Below, piece by piece: positions 51,754-60,055 of a stretch of 64,000 bases of DNA; position 1 is the first letter of the stretch; each line of letters begins with the position of its first letter. Both the position numbers and the translations under genes were made by a program. The stretch is from a virus: positions 1 to 64,000 of IMG/VR virus record IMGVR_UViG_3300044715_001611; one strand, 5' to 3'. The notes beneath the pieces are model-generated. The model had not been told where the DNA came from, made no database searches, and worked only from the letters and a program-made list of their open reading frames with translations.

Positions 51754-54227
51754 CTCATCTCCACAATCTTCGGCAGCCCCTCGTAGTTCATCGGCGGTGT
51801 CTTGCCTCCGTAGAAATTCTCCAGCAGCCCAATCATGCTGTGCACGTCCGCCGTGCAAATGCCGTTCTCAATGGAGGCGCTGCGGCATTCACGCGTCATC
51901 TCCAGCAGCAGGTCCTGCAGGTCCACGTCCTTGATGGTGCCCAGCCGGATGGAGATGGTCTGGTTGGTGATGTGTTGCGTGAAGAATTCGGTGCCTCGGG
52001 CAAAGGGGATCTGATTGAGCAGGCGCTCAACGGTCTGATGCAGCGGCTGGGACATGGGCCATTCGAGGCCGGTGGCATTGCGTATGATGGAGGCCCCCTC
52101 CCGCGCCAGTGCCGCCGAATTGCTCACGCTGCTGAATACCTTCAGGGCCGACCCCTGCGTGCCCATAATCCATTGCACACATTGCTGCATAATCCGCGGC
52201 ACCATGAGCATCACCCGGCTCATCGTCGCATCGTCCACCGCACAATGCACCGCCTGCCCGTAATCGCTCAAGGACACAAGTGCCTGTTTTGATTTCTCCA
52301 TCTGCCCCTGTGAGGCGCCGGTGACGAGCATGGGGAATCCTCGGCAGCCTTTGATCTCCACGCTGGATCCTTCCCGCGAGGAGAACGAGTATGGCTCCAA
52401 TTGCCCAAGCGCCCGGAACAAATTGCGCATGATGTAATTGCCCTCCGGGGTGTAGATCAGACAGACCGGTTTCGTGGGGAAATCGGCGTAGCCACGTCCG
52501 ACCATGCCAACGAGCTGGCTGATCAAATCTGCCACTGCCACGGGCACATCGGTCGTATTCTCGCCAGGCACCGGGGTCAGGGTGAGATCGTAAATTTTCC
52601 AGAAATCGCAAAGTGGATTGCCGTAGCGGATGTCCGGATTCCATTCCTTCGCCGTGACCTTGCCCCATGGCGTCATGAAGGCTTTGCGGCGCTCCGTCCA
52701 GCCCACGCCATCCAACCCCTCCACGCGCGGCAGGTTCTCGCTGATGGATCGGAAATAGACCAGAAGCTCCCTTGCATAATTGCGCTCGCGAATTGTTGGA
52801 AGTTTTCCGGCGGGATTATCTTCCGGCTTCGCCAGCTCCGACACACGCGCCGCATCTTCCAAAGTACTGAGTGCCTGCAATTGCTGACTGGTGAGCGAAA
52901 ACGGATATTCCTTCCCCTGAAACTGCAGGACGCCCATGTGACAGGTCGCCTTGGAATCCACGAACACCACGTTGTTGCGCAATTCGAGGGTGAAATTCGT
53001 GAGGTCCACTTTCGAGCCATCATCCCGGATGACATGATAGCCGTGGGCGGTGCGGTAATAGGAAAGGCTGCCGTCCTGGTGGATGAGCCGGGTCTGCCGG
53101 ATACGCTCGACGGTGGCGGCCCAGTCCAGCTTCCCGTCCTGCTGCAGCTCGGAGATTAGCGCGGTGTAATGCCGGTCGCTGTATCTCAGGGCGCTGATGA
53201 GTAGCCCCACGCCCGCGTCCACCCCCTTTCGCGCATGTGCTGCCTCCGCCACATGACGCACCACAAAATCATCCCAGGTTTCTAATTGATCATCCTCCGC
53301 CCGCTTCACGCTCACCCTCCCATTGATGGCCAACTCCGCCACTCCCGAGAGCCCGGCCGCGGATTCCTTTCGTAGATGAAAAGTCACTTCCTGCGGCTCC
53401 CACAACTTCTCCGAGCATTTGGGGCGGTAATGCACGCAGACCGCGAACCGGTCCCGAAAGGCCACGGCATTGACCGAATTGGCAGCCAGCGCCATGGAGT
53501 CGCTGGTGTGCAATTCGATGCGCTGACAATGCGGGTGAATGTCCAGCAGGCCGGTGTAGGCGAAGCGGCACTCATTGAGCCAGTTGACGATTACATCCTC
53601 GGGCCGTCCTGAAGGGTAGGCCATCCACCCCGTAATCACCGCCGGCGAGGAGTACAGCGGAATCACCACCGCGGCCTGGGAATTGGAAATGGGAAGCGGG
53701 GAGAGGGTGGCGTCCGGGTAGGCCGTGGTCGCCTTTTTGACGAACTCCTTGTAGCGCGCCCCGCTCAGCACCAGACACGAAGCGGACTGCGCTGCGATTT
53801 GGATGCCAGCGGTGCGCAGCCAGCCTGCCGTCTGCACCTCTGCAATCATCATCGAATTGCCCGACATCTCGGAGGCTTCCAGCAGGAATTGAATCAGGGC
53901 CCGGCGGTCCTCCAATTGGTGGGCAATCTGGCTGATGTCCGGATCGGGGTCGTGGGCGAAGCGGGAAGGGTAGGCCGTGAGGACGCTTTTGACGGCGGTT
54001 TTGTATCCGCCATCCAGCAGGGCCATGAAGTCCATCGCCGTGCCTACACGGAACTTGCAGCGCTTGTGTTCGCAAATGGCGTAGGTGGAAAAGGCATGCA
54101 GGGCGCCTCCACAGGACGGGCATTTGAGCAGCAGGCTGCGCGTGCCGCTCGTGACTTCCCCTTTGTGGAAATCATGAAGCACTTCGAGCATCGTAATTGA
54201 TCGTTCGAGAAACTCAGGTGAGAGCAT
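51750..54227 (-). CDS. Zinc-ribbon primase-like DNA replication protein
   Basis: An 825-residue protein from ATG 54227 (MLSPEFLERSITMLEVLHDF); a TTG at 54266 would add 13 residues. The N-terminus carries a four-Cys zinc ribbon, C36-x2-C39-x11-C51-x4-C56 (CPSCGG ... CEHKRC), followed by FMALLDGGYKTAVKSVLTAY, the style of DnaG-type primase zinc domains. Residues ~180-290 (AAVVIPLYSSPAVITGWMAY; IELHTSDSMALAANSVNAVA) could be a diverged toprim-like region. The C-terminal ~350 residues are large and mixed and may be helicase- or loader-related, but no clean Walker A motif is visible. It is one of two minus-strand genes in the window, consistent with separate regulation. Confidence 0.5.
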   Translation of the reverse strand: MLSPEFLERSITMLEVLHDFHKGEVTSGTRSLLLKCPSCGGALHAFSTYAICEHKRCKFRVGTAMDFMALLDGGYKTAVKSVLTAYPSRFAHDPDPDISQIAHQLEDRRALIQFLLEASEMSGNSMMIAEVQTAGWLRTAGIQIAAQSASCLVLSGARYKEFVKKATTAYPDATLSPLPISNSQAAVVIPLYSSPAVITGWMAYPSGRPEDVIVNWLNECRFAYTGLLDIHPHCQRIELHTSDSMALAANSVNAVAFRDRFAVCVHYRPKCSEKLWEPQEVTFHLRKESAAGLSGVAELAINGRVSVKRAEDDQLETWDDFVVRHVAEAAHARKGVDAGVGLLISALRYSDRHYTALISELQQDGKLDWAATVERIRQTRLIHQDGSLSYYRTAHGYHVIRDDGSKVDLTNFTLELRNNVVFVDSKATCHMGVLQFQGKEYPFSLTSQQLQALSTLEDAARVSELAKPEDNPAGKLPTIRERNYARELLVYFRSISENLPRVEGLDGVGWTERRKAFMTPWGKVTAKEWNPDIRYGNPLCDFWKIYDLTLTPVPGENTTDVPVAVADLISQLVGMVGRGYADFPTKPVCLIYTPEGNYIMRNLFRALGQLEPYSFSSREGSSVEIKGCRGFPMLVTGASQGQMEKSKQALVSLSDYGQAVHCAVDDATMSRVMLMVPRIMQQCVQWIMGTQGSALKVFSSVSNSAALAREGASIIRNATGLEWPMSQPLHQTVERLLNQIPFARGTEFFTQHITNQTISIRLGTIKDVDLQDLLLEMTRECRSASIENGICTADVHSMIGLLENFYGGKTPPMNYEGLPKIVEMS

Positions 54228-54289
54228 GTTCGATGTCAGCCTACGCCTCAAATTGCTTACGGGCAATCCCCATGAAATACGGGGCGTTT

Positions 54290-54307
54290 GCGCGCCATAT
54301 ACAAATG
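54290..54307 (+). promoter_or_regulatory. Promoter-like repeat B
   Basis: GCGCGCCATATACAAATG, differing from repeat A by one base, lies 49 bases before the small membrane protein gene and 63 bases from the divergent start of the minus-strand gene. Confidence 0.6.
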
Positions 54308-54309
54308 AC

Positions 54310-54328
54310 GAAAGCGACTCTCGCTTTC
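54310..54328 (+). promoter_or_regulatory. 5' leader hairpin
   Basis: GAAAGCGA and TCGCTTTC form a perfect 8-base stem with a CTC loop, two bases after repeat B and 27 bases before the ATG; possibly an mRNA-stabilising leader structure. Confidence 0.55.
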
Positions 54329-54355
54329 ACACCAAACTCAACCAAAACAACTCAA

Positions 54356-54607
54356 ATGAAAAAATTACTGATTATAATCCTGCTCGCGGTCGCGTTTCTG
54401 ATTTGCCGCACCGGCCTCCCCACGGAGGTGACGTTCGAAAACCTCGCCATCCGCAAAGGCGCCGGTGTGGTGGACCAGGCAGCCGCACGGCTGCTGCTGG
54501 TGGTCATCAAACCCACCATCAAAGACTACGTGGTCTTCAAGACCGCGGAGTGGAAGAGCCTGACATTGGTCTGCTTGCCATTCGGCAAGTGGGGCACGTT
54601 GGAGTAA
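54356..54607 (+). CDS. Small exported or membrane-anchored protein
   Basis: An 83-residue protein. MKKLLIIILLAVAFLICRTG is a signal-type sequence: two Lys, a hydrophobic core, then Cys-Arg. The Cys after FLI is a possible but non-canonical lipobox. The rest is small and mixed (VVDQAAARLLLVVIKPTIKD). The A/C-rich leader (caaaacaactcaaatg) lacks SD, unlike the 50 kb cassette. It is followed by a terminator and preceded by repeat B, so it is a single-gene transcription unit, a layout seen for superinfection-exclusion or host-takeover proteins. Function unknown. Confidence 0.6.
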   Translation: MKKLLIIILLAVAFLICRTGLPTEVTFENLAIRKGAGVVDQAAARLLLVVIKPTIKDYVVFKTAEWKSLTLVCLPFGKWGTLE

Positions 54608-54616
54608 AATTCTCGC

Positions 54617-54656
54617 GCGGGGGCGTTATCCCCCGCAGGGGCAGGTGCCCCTTTTT
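54617..54656 (+). terminator. Double-hairpin terminator
   Basis: GCGGGGG/CCCCCGC is followed at once by GGGGCA/TGCCCC and TTTTT. Confidence 0.88.
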
Positions 54657-54667
54657 CGCTGGCAGTT
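54647..54667 (+). repeat. Dispersed terminator-flanking repeat, copy 2
   Basis: GCCCC, five T, then CGCTGGCAGTT; matches 50865-50889 apart from T-run length and one base. Confidence 0.65.
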
Positions 54668-54668
54668 T

Positions 54669-54712
54669 TATCCCAGGTCATGCGTAACCCAGGATACCGC
54701 ACACCTGGGATA
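54669..54712. promoter_or_regulatory. Inverted repeat, operator candidate
   Basis: TATCCCAGGT at 54669-54678 and its exact complement ACCTGGGATA at 54703-54712 flank a 24-base spacer that contains CCCAGGATACC, a partial third copy. It lies 10 bases before the GGAC of promoter-like repeat C. Confidence 0.5.
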
Positions 54713-54721
54713 CGCGAAATA

Positions 54722-54749
54722 AGGACACGCAGCGCGTCATATAGAAATG
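54722..54749 (+). promoter_or_regulatory. Promoter-like repeat C
   Basis: GCGCGTCATATAGAAATG at 54732-54749, preceded by GGACACGCA, matches repeat A over about 27 bases with four differences. The next gene starts 377 bases downstream. Confidence 0.6.
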
Positions 54750-55125
54750 CAGAAGGTGATTCATATCCCCGACATCTTCCGAGTTTCCTGAAGCTCCTGG
54801 TTTAGCGATGAACCCACATGAACGGACGCGTCTCATGTGCTGTAATATTTCGCGCAGGGGTTTCAGAAAGTTCGGAAACTTTCGACCTTCCGCAGTGCGC
54901 GCCTGTGGTCTAGCAGGACGTATCGGTGCTCTGCCTCGCCCGCTCCTTCAAGGCGGGTAGGTGATTCTCCGGATCTCAGTTGTCTATTATTCGACACAAG
55001 GAGAGATTCCCGAGCAGGCGCGCATTGCGGCCCTTTTCAAATAAACAAAGCCACCAATGAGGTGTGCTTTTGTTTTCGGTATCAGATCTGGAACAGCAGT
55101 CAATTAAACCCAACAACCAACCCAA
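54750..55125 (+). ncRNA. Structured non-coding region, possible leader or small RNA
   Basis: No supported gene in 376 bases. It begins after promoter-like repeat C. A perfect hairpin GAAAGTT/AACTTTC (54866-54883) is enclosed by CGCGCA/TGCGCG (about 54851 and 54896), and a second hairpin CCCGC/GCGGG lies near 54940-54960. The final ~45 bases are the A/C-rich leader of the GHKL gene. It could be a long 5' leader, a small RNA or a packaging or replication site. It does not fold as a tRNA by eye. Confidence 0.35.
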
Positions 55126-57120
55126 ATGAAAACTCAAGAACTCAAACCCATCACAGGAACCGTCAGCAAGAAATTTATCGAGAAGGTCGATCGGTATTTC
55201 AACCACAGCAAGGAGACCATCATCGTCGAACTCATCCAGAATGCCCGACGTGCCGGAGCCACGGAGATGCGCTGGACCATCGAGCCCGCCGGCCCTGAGC
55301 AATGCAGCATCACCGTCACCGACGACGGCTGCGGCGTCGAAGATCCGGCAGTGCTGCTCACACTCGGCGAATCAGGTTGGGATGCAGGCATTCAGACGGA
55401 CGAGGATCCCGCCGGTGCCGGTTTCTTTTCGCTCTGTGGTCTGAGCGGGGCCGTGCATGTCTCCAGTCACAACTGGCGTATGACGCTCGACAAGGCCATC
55501 TTCACGCACGGGAAGGAGACGCTCCCCTGCGCCACCAAGTCGCCCATCAAAGGCATGCGGCTGGAATTCATCACGAATGCGGAGAAGTCGGAATACTACG
55601 CGCACCATACCGCGGTAACTCGATGGATGGACGCTGTGGAGAAATGCTCCAAATACTGCGGGCTGAAAGTCAGCATCAACGATAAGCGCGTAAAGCAGGA
55701 GGATTTCCTGGCGGACGCAGAAGCGGTGGTGGAATGGAACGGTATCCGTATTGGGATTCACAATCGCCAGAAGCTGAGCGGCTATTCACTGGACCATGAC
55801 GCGAACACCGCAAACTTCCATGGCTGCGTGCTCGCCACACCCAAAATGCCCGAAGTCGGGGATTTCGGGAATGACGGCAAAAGCAAATATGCCGCAATCT
55901 TGGACATCCGGAACACCCAGCACATCAAGCTGGTCCTGCCGGCGCGCAACGGGATCTTACAGGATGCCAATTGGGAATTGCTCAAGACGCACATCGAGCG
56001 CCTGCTGGTCGAGCACGGACTGAAGCGGCACGAAGGGAAACACCGGATGCCGTTTACGACGTATCAGCGCTTCAAGGCCATCGGCGTCGAATTGCCCGAG
56101 GCAGTGTCGTATTTGAAAGCAGTCTGCATCAAATGCCGTGACCATTATTCGGAACTGCAATACCCGGAGTTCGACAACGACATGGATCGTCGCGTGGATG
56201 TAAGGCATGGCCATCCGGTGCTGGTTCCCAATCTGGACGACAACGGGCTGAATCTGACGATGGCAATTGCCTTTGCGTGTAATTCGGTTTCTGTCACACC
56301 CGAGATTAAAGCTGAAGGTGGTTTCGATGTGGACGGTGCATTTGAACTACCCAAATTGGATGATTGCCTGAATATGCAATTCGTCCGCGCCAACGGCAAT
56401 TTCAGCGGGTATTCCTGGTATGACCGCCTGCCGTTCATCGAGGAGGACTCCGTGAAGTTCACGGTGAAGCAGGGCAAGCATGGAGTGTACACGAGCGAAG
56501 GCCAAAGCGACGCCCTGCATATGCCGCAGGGCCCGGATGAGCTGGCCTCGGAGATCCTGGTGGATTTCATCATCGAAAAGCCGGTGAGGGACAAGGGGAT
56601 GGGCGAGAAGCGAGCACACATCAATCTGCAACTGGAGACAGTGGCGTATTTCCGCACCGCCGACTGCTCGCATGTGGAGGACGGAAGCTGGGCATTTGCA
56701 AAGGCGTTACTCCCGGCGGATAGCGGAGCCGAGGCGAACAATGCGCAGACCAAGGAGCGGGACATCCGCAGCCAGGCGGAGAACTGGATGTTGATTGCCT
56801 TCTGCGATCCACCGGATGATTCGGATCATGAGGACAGCACCGCTGATGCGCAAAGCACCTGGACCTGCCGGAAAATGAAACAGGTGCTGCTGTCCCCGGA
56901 GAAGGCGTTTCAGGAGGCCATTGAGGGTCAAGTTCGATCGCTGCTCAGCTCGGATGAATTCAATAAGGCCCGTCGCAAATCTGGAATCATCGGGTTGACT
57001 GTGGACTTCGAATATGGCGATCAGCGTCCGGTCGGAGAGAAGCATTACAAATACTCAGAGAACAAGATGACGATTACGTTTCACAAGAAGGAAGCAACAA
57101 CCATCAAAGGTAAATGCTGA
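55126..57120 (+). CDS. GHKL (Hsp90/MutL-type) ATPase
   Basis: A 664-residue protein. The N-terminal ATPase has the GHKL motifs in order: ETIIVELIQNARRAGATEM (E35 and N39 of the N box), TDDGCGVEDP (D66/G68/G70, G1 box), LTLGESGW, then PAGAGFFSLCGLSG (G2-type lid Gly at 97-99). A second mixed domain follows to ~330, and the C-terminal half is unrecognised. Such phage ATPases are related to Hsp90, MutL and MORC proteins; a chaperone-like or DNA-directed role is possible, and so is action against a host defence. The leader (acccaacaaccaacccaaatg) is A/C-rich with no SD. It overlaps the next gene by seven bases. Confidence 0.8.
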   Translation: MKTQELKPITGTVSKKFIEKVDRYFNHSKETIIVELIQNARRAGATEMRWTIEPAGPEQCSITVTDDGCGVEDPAVLLTLGESGWDAGIQTDEDPAGAGFFSLCGLSGAVHVSSHNWRMTLDKAIFTHGKETLPCATKSPIKGMRLEFITNAEKSEYYAHHTAVTRWMDAVEKCSKYCGLKVSINDKRVKQEDFLADAEAVVEWNGIRIGIHNRQKLSGYSLDHDANTANFHGCVLATPKMPEVGDFGNDGKSKYAAILDIRNTQHIKLVLPARNGILQDANWELLKTHIERLLVEHGLKRHEGKHRMPFTTYQRFKAIGVELPEAVSYLKAVCIKCRDHYSELQYPEFDNDMDRRVDVRHGHPVLVPNLDDNGLNLTMAIAFACNSVSVTPEIKAEGGFDVDGAFELPKLDDCLNMQFVRANGNFSGYSWYDRLPFIEEDSVKFTVKQGKHGVYTSEGQSDALHMPQGPDELASEILVDFIIEKPVRDKGMGEKRAHINLQLETVAYFRTADCSHVEDGSWAFAKALLPADSGAEANNAQTKERDIRSQAENWMLIAFCDPPDDSDHEDSTADAQSTWTCRKMKQVLLSPEKAFQEAIEGQVRSLLSSDEFNKARRKSGIIGLTVDFEYGDQRPVGEKHYKYSENKMTITFHKKEATTIKGKC

Positions 57121-57533
57121 TCAAATGTGTCTGCTGTGGAAGCACCGCGCACGAGCACGCAGGCTGCATTGTGGCAGAGCGGGATGCATTGAAGTCCGCA
57201 TTAGGGAAACTGCGCGAAGCGATGGAGCGCATCATCTGCGCCAATGGAGACTACTACACCGAAGCGCCCGAATGCGAACACGCCGTGGCTGAATTGCAGG
57301 ACGCGATCCGGGCAGCGGCAAATATCATGCATCCTGCGATTCTTGACTTCGGCGTAATTGAAACAGGAGACCCACATCCCTCCCTGACGCATTTCCCGAA
57401 CAAGGATCTTCGGGAAATCATCACCGCGGCATCGCTGAAGGATTTGGAATTGCCGAAAGACGAGGCGTTCATTTCCATCATCGAGAAGCCCGCAGGCGAT
57501 TCCGCAATTGCGAAACCAGAACCCACAGGGTAA
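57114..57533 (+). CDS. Small Cys-pair protein with helical core
   Basis: A 139-residue protein. MLIKCVCCGSTAHEHAGCIV contains a Cys/His cluster (C5, C7, C8, H13, H15, C18) likely to bind zinc, followed by a helix (AERDALKSALGKLREAMERI). C-x-C-C and histidines hint at nucleic-acid contact. It overlaps the GHKL gene by seven bases and may work with it. Unrecognised family. Confidence 0.6.
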   Translation: MLIKCVCCGSTAHEHAGCIVAERDALKSALGKLREAMERIICANGDYYTEAPECEHAVAELQDAIRAAANIMHPAILDFGVIETGDPHPSLTHFPNKDLREIITAASLKDLELPKDEAFISIIEKPAGDSAIAKPEPTG

Positions 57534-57542
57534 TCTCCCCAC

Positions 57543-58625
57543 ATGCTGCGCGACATCATCTCAGACAAAAACCCATCTTTCCTCACGGTCATCGAACTCC
57601 CCGACTGGGTGAAACAGGCCGAGGTCATCTCCGACGACGAGGTGAAAAACCTGCACGCCTCCGCCTTTGCGGACCCGGTGCATCGGAAGCATCCCATGCA
57701 TTCCAAGGTGGCGGCCTACATGAGCGCCGTATATTTGGGAGCGCAGGGCGTGCCGGACACGGCCCCCGAGCTGCAGGCCGTCAAATCCGCCTCCGCAGTG
57801 TTTGGCATTGGTCATGAGGTCGCCGATATCCTCAGCAACCTGCGCGCGCAGGTCAAATCGGCCGCCGCCCCTGAATCGCTCCCGCGCTTTGCGCTGACGG
57901 TTAAGGTGGCGGCGGAAGACAGCGAACCGACGGGCTTCTACCCGCTGACGTCCGCCGTGCAGATTCAGGACTCCGCGGTCCAATTGGTGAAGGACTTCAA
58001 TTCCGGCACCGGTGAGCTGCCTGTGGATTGGTTCAAATCGGCCAGCGAGACCATCATGCGGGTCGCCCCGAGCTTCGGGCTGGCTGCCGATGAATTGCCC
58101 GCGGACGTGCGGGAAATGGCGGAACCTCGGGTGTTCGATCGCGACAAGGCGCTGGACCTCGTCGGGCATCGGAAGTTCGCCGGCGTCAGCGATGAATTGC
58201 TGGAGGTCTATCGGGACACGGTCAAATCCGCCGGTGCCGAAGGCGGCATCACAGTGGAGGAGGCCGTCTCGCTCATTGAAACCCTGGATCGCGCATCGGG
58301 AATCAAATACAGCACGGTGTTCGTGAATCCGTGGCGCATCTTCCACAGCGGCCCTTCGGTGGAAGCATTGAAGAAGGTGGCGTCGCAGTCGGTGTTCCTG
58401 GATCAGGTCATGATCCCAGCGATTCATTTCAGCACGCTCAATGAGGCGTCCGTGCGCTCGGCGCTGGGCAAGGAAACGGCGGACACGGTGATGCAGGCTG
58501 TGAAGCTGGCTTCTACCAATCCCGGCGAGGCATCGGCGCTGCTGGCGCTGCTGCCAGCGGAGGTGCAGCGCGAGGTGCTTGTCGTGACACATACGACCCT
58601 GCGCGGCCTGTCCTCAGCGGCGTAA
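57543..58625 (+). CDS. K-x-A-rich structural-type protein
   Basis: A 360-residue protein outside the main head module yet carrying the same motif at least seven times (AVKSASAV, QVKSAAAP, TVKVAAED, FKSASETI, TVKSAGAE, KKVASQSV, AVKLASTN). Mostly helical with Ala-rich segments and no membrane segment. It shares this style with the 16742, 19794 and 22558 proteins, so it is probably a virion or prohead protein encoded apart from the others. The ATG leader (ctccccacatg) has no SD. Confidence 0.6.
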   Translation: MLRDIISDKNPSFLTVIELPDWVKQAEVISDDEVKNLHASAFADPVHRKHPMHSKVAAYMSAVYLGAQGVPDTAPELQAVKSASAVFGIGHEVADILSNLRAQVKSAAAPESLPRFALTVKVAAEDSEPTGFYPLTSAVQIQDSAVQLVKDFNSGTGELPVDWFKSASETIMRVAPSFGLAADELPADVREMAEPRVFDRDKALDLVGHRKFAGVSDELLEVYRDTVKSAGAEGGITVEEAVSLIETLDRASGIKYSTVFVNPWRIFHSGPSVEALKKVASQSVFLDQVMIPAIHFSTLNEASVRSALGKETADTVMQAVKLASTNPGEASALLALLPAEVQREVLVVTHTTLRGLSSAA

Positions 58626-58630
58626 CGCAC

Positions 58631-59185
58631 ATGGCGAAGCTCGACAGCAAAACTGTCAAAGAGGCATTCGATCACGACGACACGCCGGCGATCGTGCTTT
58701 TCGCAATCGTCTGCAAGGCGTATCCCTGGATCCTGCCCACGGGGGACAACCCGGATCATGAGCCCGTAGATGCCATCACCATTTGGACATCCCTGCGGCA
58801 TCAATTCGGAATTGTGACGTCGGTGGAGGCCGAGAACAAAATCATGGCGATGCTGACGGCAGTGGAGACGGACCTATACTACGAAAATCCGGAGATGTTC
58901 AAATCCATCACCGGGGCCATTTGCCACGGGGATGTGGACGATGCCATCAACGGGAGTCTGTCGGATATCTCCGGCGCGGAGGCGTCCATTGCAATGCATG
59001 AGATTGATTTGGTGCGCGGCGAGGAGCATCCGGAATATGCGCCAGCGGTGCAGGAGATCATCAATCGCGAATTGAAGGAGGAGGCGAATGATGATGAGGA
59101 TGGTGCGGATTTGCAGGAGGTGCTGCAGCGGCACGACAGTGAAATCAAGGACTGGCTCAAGCGATTGGGTCTTTCCGCAACCTGA
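58631..59185 (+). CDS. Hypothetical acidic helical protein
   Basis: A 184-residue protein, acidic and helical (YENPEMFKSITGAICHGDVD; EANDDEDGADLQEVLQRHDS). It follows the K-x-A protein by five bases, so it is in the same operon. No membrane segment or zinc motif. Function unknown. Confidence 0.55.
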   Translation: MAKLDSKTVKEAFDHDDTPAIVLFAIVCKAYPWILPTGDNPDHEPVDAITIWTSLRHQFGIVTSVEAENKIMAMLTAVETDLYYENPEMFKSITGAICHGDVDDAINGSLSDISGAEASIAMHEIDLVRGEEHPEYAPAVQEIINRELKEEANDDEDGADLQEVLQRHDSEIKDWLKRLGLSAT

Positions 59186-59196
59186 AGATAAATAAA

Positions 59197-59373
59197 ATGA
59201 GTAAAGAAGACGCGGTACTTATATTGCGCGCACTGAATGATGGGGATCTGTTTTACGCCCTGCGGGATATCATGCAAGGGCGTCGGGTAGAATACGCGGA
59301 GGCTGGTGATGAATACGGACACGCGACACGGGAAGCCAAACTCGCAGTGATTCGGCACATCCTGGGCGAGTGA
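59197..59373 (+). CDS. Small hypothetical protein
   Basis: A 58-residue protein (MSKEDAVLILRALNDGDLFY, ending RHILGE), helical and charged, starting 11 bases after the previous stop and overlapping the next gene by GTGA. Tight packing and a conserved-looking helical pattern support coding. Function unknown. Confidence 0.55.
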   Translation: MSKEDAVLILRALNDGDLFYALRDIMQGRRVEYAEAGDEYGHATREAKLAVIRHILGE

Positions 59374-59558
59374 GCAAAAAGAGTGAGCCCACGATGAGCA
59401 TGGGCACATGGATGGCAACTGAGGGAGGACGCAAGTGTCCGCTGTGCGGACGCTATGCCAAAGCGCGTGAACTTGGCTGGCTCGGATTCAACACACCGAC
59501 ACTGTGCCTCGATATGTATGGTCACCTGCCTGGAAAGGGCTGCAACCGCAGAAAGTGA
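59370..59558 (+). CDS. Small zinc-finger protein
   Basis: A 62-residue protein from a GTG overlapping the preceding stop. CPLCGRYAKARELGWLGF, then LCLDMYGHLPGKGC, gives a C-x2-C ... C ... C/H set that fits a small zinc ribbon; the C-terminus is basic (NRRK). Probably a nucleic-acid-binding or adaptor protein. Confidence 0.6.
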   Translation: MSKKSEPTMSMGTWMATEGGRKCPLCGRYAKARELGWLGFNTPTLCLDMYGHLPGKGCNRRK

Positions 59559-59575
59559 AAAACCAAACAAACCAA

Positions 59576-59776
59576 ATGAGTAAACAAAAGACCGGATCCC
59601 ATCGCACCGCCCACAAGCGGAAGGATGGCATCCTTGAAATCGCAGGACTGGTCTCGCAGAAGGACCACCACACGATGAAGCGGATGGAGAAGAAACTTGA
59701 GGGACTAACCGTAAGGGAATTCGCCGAGCAGACTTCGCAGCCTGGTATTCCTGGGTGGATTGAGAGGACTGCGTGA
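59576..59776 (+). CDS. Small basic hypothetical protein
   Basis: A 66-residue basic protein (GSHRTAHKRKDGILEIAGLV; HTMKRMEKKLEGLTVREFAE) starting after the leader aaacaaaccaaatg and overlapping the next gene by GTGA. Helical with many Lys and His. Function unknown. Confidence 0.55.
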   Translation: MSKQKTGSHRTAHKRKDGILEIAGLVSQKDHHTMKRMEKKLEGLTVREFAEQTSQPGIPGWIERTA

Positions 59777-60051
59777 GCATCTTCCGCCCGCATCGACAGC
59801 CGGCGCAATTGCTTTATGATGTATTCGAGGCAGAGGCAAAGCACCGCAAAGACAAGACGGTAGAAGATTGGATCTTGGACGAGCGGGAGGTCGTCTGGCG
59901 CGCAGCCCGAGACTGGGCGCAGCAAAATGGGAAGCCAGTCCCCACGATGGAAATGGTGAAGAAGGCAGAGAGATACGCATGCGGGCACACGGACTACGGA
60001 GCCAAATGGGCGTATGCGCTGGTGGAGGAAATGCAGAAGCAGGAATTATAA
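59773..60051 (+). CDS. Small hypothetical protein
   Basis: A 92-residue helical protein (DDWLYDVFEAE-like acidic start, then DEREVVWRAARDWAQQNGKP and YGAKWAYALVEEMQKQEL), from GTG in GTGA overlap with the previous stop. It belongs to the run of small overlapping genes at 59.2-60.3 kb. No family recognised. Confidence 0.5.
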   Translation: MSIFRPHRQPAQLLYDVFEAEAKHRKDKTVEDWILDEREVVWRAARDWAQQNGKPVPTMEMVKKAERYACGHTDYGAKWAYALVEEMQKQEL

Positions 60052-60055
60052 GCAA

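Noticed and set aside
54840-54960. Hairpins as a possible tRNA gene
   Set aside because: No acceptor, D and T-arm arrangement and no conserved T-loop sequence could be found by eye.
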